A program made the position numbers and the translations under genes. Shown here piece after piece: positions 24,701 to 36,700 of a stretch of DNA of 64,000 nucleotides. The stretch is from NCBI GenBank assembly GCA_039655645.1, contig CM077350.1, positions 11,110,318 to 11,174,317 on the forward strand, read 5' to 3'. Each line of letters begins with the position of its first letter. Positions within the stretch are counted from its first letter, which is position 1. Under the pieces are notes generated by a model. The model searched no databases. It was given only the letters and a program-made list of their open reading frames with translations, and was not told the origin of the DNA. The DNA comes from Ammopiptanthus mongolicus. Lineage: Eukaryota; Streptophyta; Magnoliopsida; Fabales; Fabaceae.

Positions 24701-27700
24701 TCTCTGCATCAGTTATGCATAAGTTCGAACACCCATTGCTTCCCTCTGCTCATCTTTTGCAAAAGCCCATTCCTTCCCCCTGCTCCCTTACCCATTCCTT
24801 CCATCAGTTCATAATGCTACATGTAATTATTTTGAATGCTTTTAGAACTTAGATAAGTATTTAAGTTATATTGGATTTGAATGTTGGTGACAAAGACAAT
24901 GAGTTTTGATTATTAATTATGAATATGAATATATCTTTAATTTTGTGTATTTTTTTTATTTTTGAGTATTTATATCTGTAGAATATGAATTATGTATACT
25001 GTTTTCTAATCTTCGCAATAGCGGCCATCTCGCTATCCGCTATCCCGCTTTAGCGGTTTTGGGGTCTGCTGCTCCGCGCCACTATCCGGGATTGACTACA
25101 TAGACTATGTGTGTAAAGAAGGAATTCTGAATGTGTGAATATTATTCCTTGAATTGATGTGTACAACAAAGGTTACAATATATAGGCTAAAGTCATTGAA
25201 TGCTAACCTAAAAATAACGGAGGAAAAATATATCCTAATAAAGTCTAGAATAAAAAACGTATCTGTACAAATAAAAGAGAATATCGGAAGATATTCTTCC
25301 GATATATTACAACACTCCCCCTCAAGCTGGTGAATGGATATCTATCATTCCCAACTTGCAAGTAAGACCTTGAAACCGCTCTGTGGGAAGTCCCTTGGTG
25401 AAGACATCAGCTAATTGGGGCTCTGAAGGAACATACTCGGCAGCTATAAGACTATTATCTAACTTTTCTATGATAAAATGTCTGTCTATCTCAATGTGCT
25501 TCGTCTTATCATGCTGGACTGGGTTGTGAGCAATACTAATAGCCGACTTGTTATCACAAAGTAATCTCATAGGAGCTTTATACTTTATTCTGAGGTCATC
25601 CAGTATGATTCTCAACCATAATGATTCACAAATCCCTTGGGCCATGGCTTGAAATTCTGCTCTGGCACTAGATCTTGCAACTACATTTTGCTTCTTATTT
25701 CTCCAAGTCACCAAATTTCCTCCCACAAACATGCAGTACCCTGAGGTGGATCGTCTATCTACAATTGACCCTGCATAATCTGCATCTGTATAGGTTTTTG
25801 TGGACAAATTCCCCCCTTCTTGAATAATAATCCCTTTCCTGGACTTGTCTTCAAATACTGGAGGATTCTATTCATTGCTTGCATATGTCTCTTGTGTGGA
25901 TCATGCATAAATTGGCTCACCACATTGATAGCATAGGATATGTCTGGTATGGGATAAATATATGAGTTTTCCCACAAGTCTCTGATACTGGGCCTTTTCA
26001 ACTCTTGGGCTCTCTTCATTGCTTCCAATCATGTGATTCTGTTCAATAGGTGCTCCTATGGTTTTGCAACCTAGCTTGCCTATCTCTTTAAGGAGATCCA
26101 AGACGTATTTCCTTTGAGAAATAAATATACCTTGTTTGGAGTAGGCAACCTCTATCCGAAGGAAGTACTTAAGTTTTCCTAGGTCCTTCATTTCAAATTG
26201 GGCGGCTAACTTTCCTCTTAGAACCTGTTTTTCAACCTCATCGTTCCCTGCATGATCATGTCATCTACATAGACCAGAAGAAGTGCGAGTCTGCCATCTT
26301 GAGAATGTTTGATAAAGAGAGTATGATCTCCTTGGCTCTGTTTATAACCCAGAGAAACCATAGTACTAGCGAATCTTCCGAACCAAGCACGGGGAGATTG
26401 CTTGAGCCCATATAAAGCCTTCTTTAATTTGCACACCTTATTCCCTCCATCAGTAGGGTCATACCTTGGTAGAATATCCATATATACTTCTTCTTCCAAG
26501 TTTCCATGGAGGAAGACATTTTTAACATCAAATTGGTGCAAGTCCCAACCAAAGTATGCTGCCAAGGAGAGAATAATCTTTACTATGTTCATCTTTGCTA
26601 TCGGGGCAAACGTTTCTTCATAATCAATCCCATATGTCTTAGTGCATCCTTTAGCAATCAACCTTGCTTTATACCGGTCCAGAGTACCATCAGACCGATA
26701 TTTCACTGTGTAAATCCATTTGCATCCTACTATCCCTTTGTCCTTCGGTTTCTCAACAATTTCCCAGGTCTCATTCTTGTTCAAAGCACTCATTTCTTCA
26801 TGCATGGCTTGAACCCAATTCCTATCCATTAATGCTTCTTGTATTGTAGTGGGAACTCTGATAGAATCTATTGCTGAAATAAATCTTTGATGCTGTACTG
26901 ATAGGTTTTTTGAGGACACAAACTGGGATATAGGGTACTTGGCACATGTTCTTTTTGCTTTTCTTAAGGCTATTGGCAAGTCCTCAAGGTTAGGTGCACA
27001 AGTATTATTTAAAGGACTATTCAAAGGCTCAGAGTTGGGAACGTTTACCTCCGGTTCTGGTGGCTAAAGTTGTTGTTGGACCAGGTTGGGTTTTTTGAAT
27101 ATTTTTCTCTGATACGTCTTTTGGTATTGATCCAAATCATTTATCTCATTGGGCGTCTCAGAAGTACTAGAAGAGGATGCCATATCCTTCATCAGAGGAA
27201 AGATAGATGACTCAATAGGTTTAGTCAGAAGAGGAACAACCGATGACTCAAGAGACTCAGCTTCATGACCATTCTCCCTTTGAAGCTGAGGACCAGAGTA
27301 AAAGGACTCGGTTTCACGAAAGGTGACATCCATGGTATACATAGACACGATGACTTTGAGGATGATAACATTTGTACCCTTTTTTGTCAGGTGCATATCC
27401 TATGAATATACATTTAGCAGCCTGAGGATCCAACTTACCACGATGCTGACTGTGAACATGAACAAAGACACTACAACCAAATACTTGACACTGAAGACTG
27501 GTCATAGTAGGAACTGAAGGAAAGACTGAAGTCATGAGTTGGACTGGACTAAGGCCATCCAAGACACGAGATGGCAACTTGTTAATCAAATATTGTGGCA
27601 GTTAAGACAGCGTCCCCCCAATAAGATTTAGGGACAAACATTTGAAATAGCAGGTCTCTGGCCATCTCAAGTAGATGATGATTCTTCCTTTCTGCAACCT

Positions 27701-30700
27701 CATTTTGTTGTGGGGTGTCGACATAGGTCAACTCATGCAAAACACCATGTTCTTTGAAATTTTTTGATTAACATATTCTTTTCCATCATCAGAATGTAAC
27801 CTTTTAATAGTTGTTCCAAACTAAGTTTGGATCATGCGATAAAAATTCGTGAATAGTTGAAAAACTTCAGATTTATCTTTCATGAGAAATATCCATGTGA
27901 CCCGAGTGCAATCATCAATAAAGGAAACAAACCATTTTGCATCAGATAAATTAACAGAAGAAGAAGGCCCCTATACATTAGAATGAATATGATCAAATAG
28001 TGCCACACTTTTATTATTACAGTATAACTAGGAAGAAAAGTTGTGCGATAGTGTTTTGCAAATTGAAAAGCATCACAATGAAAAGATTCAACTAATTCCT
28101 TCTTAAACAAAAGAGGAAACAAAGACCTAAGAATACTGGAAGGAGGATGACCAAGACGTTTATGCTGAAGCCATATCAGAGAAGCAGCGGAAGTTGAACT
28201 TGTCTGATGACAGGAAGTGGACAACATCTATATGGTACTACCATGAGTCTGATGTAGAACACATAACCCTCCCTGTTCCTTAGCAAACCGCAATCGTCTT
28301 CCCCGTGACAATTTCCTGAAACACACAATGAGAGGGAAAGGTTACTTTACAGTTTAAATCTCTGGTAAGCTTATGGATAGAAATAAGGTTATTTGACAGT
28401 TGTGTGACATGAAACACATTATGTAAGGGAAGGGAAGGCTGAAGTGAAATGGTACCACATCCCGAAATAGGGACATGGGATCCACTAGCAACCGTGATGT
28501 GATGCTTACCAAACAATTTAGAGTAAGTTGAACAATAGGAGGGGTGAGGGGTCATATGATCAGTAGCCCCAAAGTCAACAATCCAAAGATCCTCAGATAC
28601 AATACTAGAAACATTAAAAGATAATGAACTTAAATTCTTACCAGTCATGGCTAGAGAACAAGTGCCAGAAGGCTTACTCATAGAATCCAAGAGAGTCCGC
28701 AAACGGTCCAGCTCAGCTTTACTAAACACTGGAACTTCCTCCCCAGATGGTGGTGCAGATATCTCTTCACCCTCAATAACCAAATCTGATACTGTATGAT
28801 TAACTTGCCTTTATTGAGGGCCTTTAAAACCCCCAAAGCGACCAAGAACCTTGTCTTTGCCATGGAGTTTAAAACAAGTGTCCTTAGTGTGACCAGACTT
28901 CTTGTAATGGGTACACCACCGTTCTTCACGATTAGATTTGGTGGAAGGCTTCCTAGAGGAGGAACCAGGCCTTTCAGAAGATAACCCACTAGGACTTTTG
29001 CCAGTGGCCAGAGCAAAACCATCACCGACAATACCATTATCATTATTCAACATCCCAGCCTGACGACTCTCTTCTCTCCTAACAGTGTAGAATACCTCAG
29101 AGAGAGAAGGTAGCTTGTCCTTCCCCATAATCTGAACCCTAATGGGATCATACTCAGAATTCAACCCAGAGAGAAATTTAAAGACTTGTCCACGCTCAAT
29201 AAATTGTTGTAAAGTAGCTATAATCCTCGATGCACTTCATCTTATAACTCTGATTCTGGTCTAGCTCAATTCATAAACCATTTAGACTCCCATAATAATC
29301 AGTCACAGAAAGTGTTCCTTGCTTGGTATTGAAAATTGTATTTTCTAATTGATAACACGCAGAAATATCCTGTTTCATAGAATATGTTTGACACAAATTA
29401 TCCCAAATTTCTCGTGCAGAATTAAAAAACATACAATTCTTACTGATATTCGAAGTCACAGAATTCCAATGCCAAGTCATAATAAGAGAATCTTCATCAT
29501 CCCAGACGCCAAACTGTGGGTCATCTTTCTTTGGAGCATCACCCTCAATGTGTGACAACTTCCGGCGACCTTTGAGAGTAATGTGAATAACCTGAACCCA
29601 TTGGAGATAGTTCTTACCATTGAGGTGATAGGAAGAGTGCAAAACTGGAAGATCATTCGGATTTAGGGTTGGAATGGCAACCTGAGGAGGTGGAGCAGCC
29701 CTAGTGGTGGTGGACTGTGTCGTCTCTATTTCAAACATGTTGGAAGGACCCGAAAACACTCAGAACTGAAGAAGGAGGCGTTGGCGATCAGAACGGTGGC
29801 TATCACGGGGTGACCGACAACCTGGAAGGCGGCGCGTGGACCACACGCGCAGAGAGGGCAGCGGCGCGTTGGGTGCACGTGGAGGTGCGTGGGTGGTCAG
29901 TTCTGGGTGGGGTTTTCTGGGCTGGCCGGAAAATTGCCGACGAGCAGTCCGGTGAGGGCGGTGAGGTGAAAGGTGTTTGGTGGTTTCAGGCAGCAATATA
30001 GGCTGCACCGCTCAAAAAAAAGGAACAGACCCTAGGAACGACCAAGTCTTCTGATACCATGTGTAAAGAAGGAATTCTAAATGTATGAATATTATTCCTT
30101 GAATTGATGTGTATAGCAAAGGTAACAATGTATAGGCTAAAGTCATTGAATGCTAACCTAAAAATAAGGGAGGAAAAATATATTCTAATAAAATCTAGAA
30201 TAAAAAACGTATCTGTACAAATAAAAGAGAATATCAGAAGATATTCTTCTGATATATTACAGCACTATGTAGTTAATAGCGCGCTATAGCAGCGTAACGG
30301 AGCAGCTCTTGGCCGCTATGGTGCTCGAATAGCGGCAATAGCAGCCGCTCCAACAAAGTTTGTTAAGAACCCGTTTTTATCCCTCCTCAAATGGGCATCT
30401 AACAGTTATATTTGGGGGTATTGTCGGTTTTTCGGACCTACGTTAAATAATTTTCACCTCTGCCTCCTTCATATGTGATAGTTTTTTGACTTTTGTTGTT
30501 ATTGACATGAAGATTATAACTTATGATTATTAATCATGAGTTTGTGTTTGCAACTTTGGGTAATCGGTTATGTTTTAGCATTTACATATGTGTATATTTA
30601 ATTGTTTAGCTTGTGTGTATATAAGCAGCAATATTTGTTTAGCTTTTATTTAATTGTTTAGCATTGCAATAGCGGCTATCTTGCTATAGCGGATTCGGGG

Positions 30701-33700
30701 GTCGGTCGCTACGCGTCACTATCCAGGATTGTTAACTATGGATGCCAATTTAGTTACAAACTTGTTGTGAGTACCTCATGAAGAACTGCTATGTGCAATT
30801 TTCACTTTATAATATTCTACTTCAATATTTAAAAATGGTAGATCAGTTGACAGCCATGATATTGTTAATGACTTTTATGGATGCCATCTTTACTTGCAAC
30901 GTCTGGTGGTAAGTTGATAAAGATGGCTCTGGTGATATCGCCATCTGAAGCTTCACTTTGTTTATATTCATCATCGAGTGTTAGTATCATCTTTTATGCC
31001 CCCAGTTCAAAATTCACTGGTTATTTGAATTCCAGAAACCTTTTAACATAATGGTTGCTTGCTCCTTAATTATAAGTGTGTGTGTGTTGGGGGGGGGGGG
31101 GGGGGTTGGGGGGAAACATGTGTATAAAACTATCTATCTGCCTTTGTTTTTAGTGCATAGAAATTTAAAACTAAAATGAGATAAGAATAACCAGAACTGC
31201 TTGAATTAACATTTAGTTTCACAAGAGTTGTAAGATCGTACATTGGGTTTTTTTCCCCTCTTGATATCATGGGCCAGAATGAATTCCATGTCATTTGATT
31301 GGTTGATGACACTCAGCTGATTCTCTCCATATGTATTATCGTAGATTGTGTCCAAACAACTTTCTGAACCAATTCGCTCCCACAAGGATCTGGATAAAGA
31401 TTCTGTGCTACATTTCCATAAATGTGTGAAATTCTATGATGGACTTTCGAAGCAGCTTGTACATCAAGGTCATGTACTAGATCTCTTTGCTTGTGCTCTA
31501 GATCAGGTAATGTTTTCGCTTTTTTTAACTGACCTTTTCTTGTTGGTACACAGCATTCTGCTTGTTTATGAGTTGAAATATGATTGTCACTGTTTTCCAC
31601 CTAGAAAACTGATTACTATTCAATTTTTGTCATTCCAAGAATATTTAAAAGCCAGTCCAACTTCCAAGTACATCCAGTGTAATGAAGAGTTTGTGATGAT
31701 GGTTTAAGTTCTAATTCATTTTTTCTTCCCATTCTTTAATATATTTTATATTTTATATTTATATTATATTTTCAAAGTAGTGTATGTTGAAAACTCTTCT
31801 AAATGTCTTATATGCATCCATTAACGTCATTGTGCTTTTTTTTATTTATTCAATTTTAGTGGTTGGATTAAAAACATATCGAACTTAAATATGAGCGTTA
31901 GGCTCCAACCTAATGTCCCAAATAGCAGCAATAATTGTACATTGTATAAAATTTTAGCCTCTTTACTACCAGAAATTAGACCAAGGACCTAGGGCACACC
32001 AAGCATTCACCGAAAAGGTGGAATAGTGTATTCCATAAAGAAACAGCAACATAACAATGTAAGAAAGATAGCTCCAAAATACTTTGCTGCCAATATCTTT
32101 GATATCTGGTTTTTTACAGTCTATAAATATTACTCTCTACTCTTAAGATAGGAAGGAAAGTTTCCATAGAGATGACTTTGAATCAGTTCATCCATTTTAT
32201 GCTCTTGAGAAGATTGATAGACTGGAGTAAAATTTGTAAAAATGCTCAAGTGAAAATAAACTTAGAAGCTGATATATTAATATACACTTGGTAATAAATG
32301 CACCCGTATTTACAATAAATAATTTGACTAATTCCTAAGCAACAATGAGCTAATTTCTAAACATAAATAACTCTAGCTATTTCCTAGGATAAGAGTTTCA
32401 ATACTAACACTCCCCTCAAGCTTGAGCATAAAGATCAAATGCTCCAAGCTTGTTGCAAATATAATGACTTCGAGGACCTTGAAGAGAATTGGTGAAGATC
32501 TTTGCATGTTGATCATTGGTGTTTACAAAAGTAGTGGTGATCTCTTCTACAACAATCTTTTCATGAATGAAGTGACAATCTATCTCTATATGCTTGGTTC
32601 ATTCATGGAAAATTGAAGTAGTAGTAATGTGCAATGCAGCTTTTGTATTAGAAATCAATACCATGGGTCATATGTTGAAAAACTTCAACTCTTGAAAGTA
32701 GGAGCAATGTCCTGATATTATGCTTCATCCCTTGACCTAGCAAAAACATTTTTCTTCTTGCTTTTCCATGAGACAAGATTTTCCCAATAAGAACACTATA
32801 TCCAGAGGTTGACCTCCTATCACTAGGAGATCCAACCTAATTAGCATCACTATAACACTACAAAAGTAGTGGTGATTACTTGGTGTTTACAAAAGTAGTG
32901 GTGATCTCTTCTACAACAATCTTTTCATGAATGAAGTGACAATCTATCTCTATATGCTTGGTTCATTCATGGAAAATTGAAGTAGTAGTAATGTGCAATG
33001 CAGCTTTTGTATTAGAAATCAATACCATGGGTCATATGTTGAAAAACTTCAACTCTTGAAAGTAGGAGCAATGTCCTGATATTATGCTTCATCCCTTGAC
33101 CTAGCAAAAACATTCTTCTTGTCCTGATATTATGCTTCATCCCTTGACCTAGCAAAAACATTTTTCTTCTTGCTTTTCCATGAGACAAGATTTTCCCAAT
33201 AAGAACACTATATCCAGAGGTTGACCTCCTATCACTAGGAGATCCAACCTAATTAGCATCACTATAACACTACAAGCAACAATATCTGCATAGCCTTTGT
33301 TTGCTTATATCAACCCTTTTTGGGAGAACCCTTAACATATCTCAAGATCCGAACTACTGCATCCCGATGACCACAAGGTCTGACCTGAGTAGGGCTCACT
33401 TAATTTGGTAATAGGTTAACATTTGGATCTGTGGATATTTTAGGGATGTTAGGATTCTATGATTCAAAATAAAATAGGAAGATAAGATCCTAGGATAGCA
33501 TAGAATCAGTTAATCCCGATTCCATGGGATTTAACTCTATCATATCTTTTCTGTTTTTATTTCTTTTCTGCTGTACGGGATTCTGGTTTCCTATGATTAA
33601 GGAAACAGATTCTCTACTTTCTTCTACTTAAGCTGTTCACATCTGATGCTACAAAATATATCAATAAAGAATACATTTCTACATGGTATCAAAGCCTTAG

Positions 33701-36700
33701 GGTTCGATGAATTACAAGGCTGCCATGATGGGTTCTAGTTCAGCCCCTTCCGCCGGCGTGATATCTCTAGACGGTGGCAACCAGCCACCTACGGAGGAGA
33801 TTCCAATCCAGCACACCGCGACCTCTCACAGCGGTGCTCAACAGGGAACTCAGCCAACAACCATATCTGTCAGCGATCACTCCATTCAAATTACCATTCA
33901 CAAATTGAATGGCAAAAATTACCTTGAGTGTTCCAAGTCTGTACAGTTGGTGATTGATGGCAAGGGGAAGCTTGGATACTTGAATGGAGAAGTGACAACT
34001 CCGGCTATCGGTGATTCGAAATACCGACAGGGGCGGTCTGAAAACTCCATGGTTACAGCATGGCTAATCAATTCTATGGACCCGATAATTGGTAAGCCCT
34101 TTATGTTTCTACCAACAGCTCGTGATGTATGGGATGCAGTGAAGGAGACATATCAGACCTGGACAATCACTCGCAGCTGTTTGAATTGACCACCCGAATG
34201 TGGAAAATATAGCAAGGTGAACGTGAGGTAACCGTTTATTACAATGAAATGATGACTATATGGCAGGAACTTGATATGTTTGAGGAAGAAGACTGGGAAA
34301 GCAGCAAGGACAGTGCTCGCTACAAGAAAAAGGTAGAACGAGGAAGAGTATTTGTCTTCCTAGCAGGGCTGAACAAAGACCTTGATGAAGTTCGAGGACG
34401 TATCTTGGGAAGGAAACCGCTGCCATCCATTCGAGAAGTGTTCTCAGAGGTGCGAAGAGAAGAGGCTAGGAGGCAAGTGATGCTAAAAAATGATCATGAA
34501 GGATCAGCCTTGGTAGCCCGAGGAGGAGACTCAGAAGGTGATAGGCGAGGAGGAAAGCAGAAAACTTGGCGTGACCATTGTAAACACCCATGGCACACAA
34601 GAGAGACATGTTGGAAACTGCATGGAAAACCACCTTCCAAGAAGAAACCAGGTAATGATAACAAATTTGGGGGAGACACTCATGCATTCCAAGCAAGCAA
34701 AACTGATCCAGAGCAGCAGTCATCTTCAGAATCTCTTCCCTTCACAAAGGAACAAATGGAGCACCTATCCAAACTTTTCCAAACTCATTTTGTAGGACAT
34801 TCTAATCCATCTTGTTCTATAGCCCAGTCAGGTAATCATTTTATTGCTACCATTGCGTGTAACAGATCTAATGGTCCTTGGATATTAGATTCAGGTGCCA
34901 CTGATCATATGATTAGTGTCTCCCAATTCTTTTCCTCATATGCACCATGTCAGGTCATCAAAAGGTTAAACTTGCAGATGGTTCCCTAGCTATTGTAGCT
35001 GGAAAAGGAACCGTACCTCTTTCTCCCTCTTTAAGTCTTAAGGATGTCCTACATGTTCCTAATTTATCATACAATCTTGTATCTGTTAGTAAATTAACTC
35101 TTGATCATAATTGTCGTCTTAATGTTTGGTCTTCTCGTTGTGAATTTCAGGATTTATCCTCGGGGAAGATGATTGGGGGTGCTAAGCAGGATAATGGTCT
35201 CTATCTTCTCAATAACTGCCTCACCTTTGGCAGGCAAGACCAACGGACTTGTTTCAATTCTGTCTCTGTTTCTAATAAAGACATTATGTTATGGCATTGT
35301 CGATTAGGACATCCTAATGTCCAATATTTAAGACATTTGTTTCCTAAGTTATTTATGAATACAAATCAGTTATCTTTTAAATGTGAATCTTGTGAATTAG
35401 CCGAACACCACCGTGCTAATTTTTCCCCTCAACCATACAAAAAATCTGCACCATTTACTATGATTCATAGTGATGTATGGGGTCCCTCTCGGATAACAAC
35501 TATTTCTGGAAAACGCTGGTTTATCACTTTTATTGATGATCACACTAGGGTCACTTGGGTATTTCTTTTACGTGATAAATCTGATGCTGCACTTGTGTTC
35601 AAAAATATTTATCACATGGTTCAAACACAATTTCAGACTCAGATCAAAATATTTCGCAGTGATAATGGCAAGGAATTTTTTAATAATATTTTGGGCAATT
35701 TTTTTGCTGCGAAGGGTATTGTGCACCAAAGTTCTTGCACGAATACTCCTCAGCAGTACGGGGTGGCGGAAAGAAAAAATAAACATCTCCTTGAAGTTGC
35801 TAGGGCTTTGAGTTTCCAAACCAAGGTCCCTAAGTATCTTTGGGGGGAGGCTATTTTAACTGCCACCTATTTGATAAATCGATTGCCTACCAGAATTTTA
35901 AACTTCCAAACTCCCTTGCAAACATTCACTACAATTTTTCCCTAATCACGACTGCTCACAGACATTCCCTTAAAATTTTTTGGGAGTGTAGCATTTGTTC
36001 ATAACCATGATCCCAAGTGGTCCAAACTTGATCCTAAAGCATACAAATGCATTTTTGTTGGCTATCCCTCTAACCAGCGAGGCTATAAATGTTTTGATCC
36101 AACCTCGAAAAAATTGTTTGTGTCCATGGATGTCACTTTTTTTGAAGGGACCTCATATTATCAAGAGTCCCATCTTCAGGGGGAGCACGATAGTGAAGAT
36201 GGTTTTTTAGATAAATATGATTTATGCTACAATTTTTATAAGACAGAAAATATAAATGAAAACCTTGAGGAAACGAATGAGTTAAATAATTTTGACTATG
36301 AGCAGAATGCAATAATGCCATCTCAAAATGAACATATTGAACCAACAGAGAAGGATGTGAGATGGTACAAAGGTGTTGTGTATACAAAAGAACATCAGGC
36401 TGAGAAAAGAAAAAAAGACATTGTTCTGCAGCACCACCAAGAATCTGATCAAAGGATGGATCATGAAATTCATGATAATTCTCCAGAAACAACAGATAAT
36501 ACTCTCCCAGGTAACTCTAAGTTAAATTCCACTAGTTATGATGATCTTCCCATTGCTCTTAGAAAAGGTGTCAGATCTTGCACAACAAAACACCCTTTGT
36601 CAAATTTTGTGTCTTACAAAAATATTTCAACCTCATATTGTTCCTTATGTCACTATTCCTAACAATGTCCAGGAAGCTCTAAATGTTCCACAATGGAGGG

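Larger units (their letters stand above)
25110..30264 (-). mobile_element. Copia B, 5,155 bp, TSD CTATG
   Basis: 205-bp LTRs (25110-25314 and 30060-30264) flanked by perfect CTATG (25105-25109, 30265-30269). On the minus strand the PBS is TGGTATCAG (30051-30059) and the polypurine tract is the complement of 25315-25322. Gag, protease, integrase, RT and RNase H follow in copia order. The LTRs differ at about 12 of 205 positions. Frame changes and stops make it defective. Confidence 0.92.
25105..30740. mobile_element. hAT-like element Y, split by copia B
   Basis: The left terminus (CTATGTAGTTAATAGCGCGC) is cut by copia B; the remainder lies at 30265-30740 and ends ...GGATTGTTAACTATG. Subterminal AGCGG and GCCGCT motifs match element X. 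Apart from the copia it is about 480 bp long and non-coding. No clear TSD. Confidence 0.4.

Noticed and set aside
24409..24852. 147-codon plus-strand ORF in element X
   Set aside because: Phe/Pro-rich, contains an internal repeat ('FEHPLLPSAHLL' style), no domain; probably repeat-derived.
31090..31106. G-run as a G-quadruplex or regulatory element
   Set aside because: A single homopolymer-type run is more likely a simple repeat or sequencing artefact.
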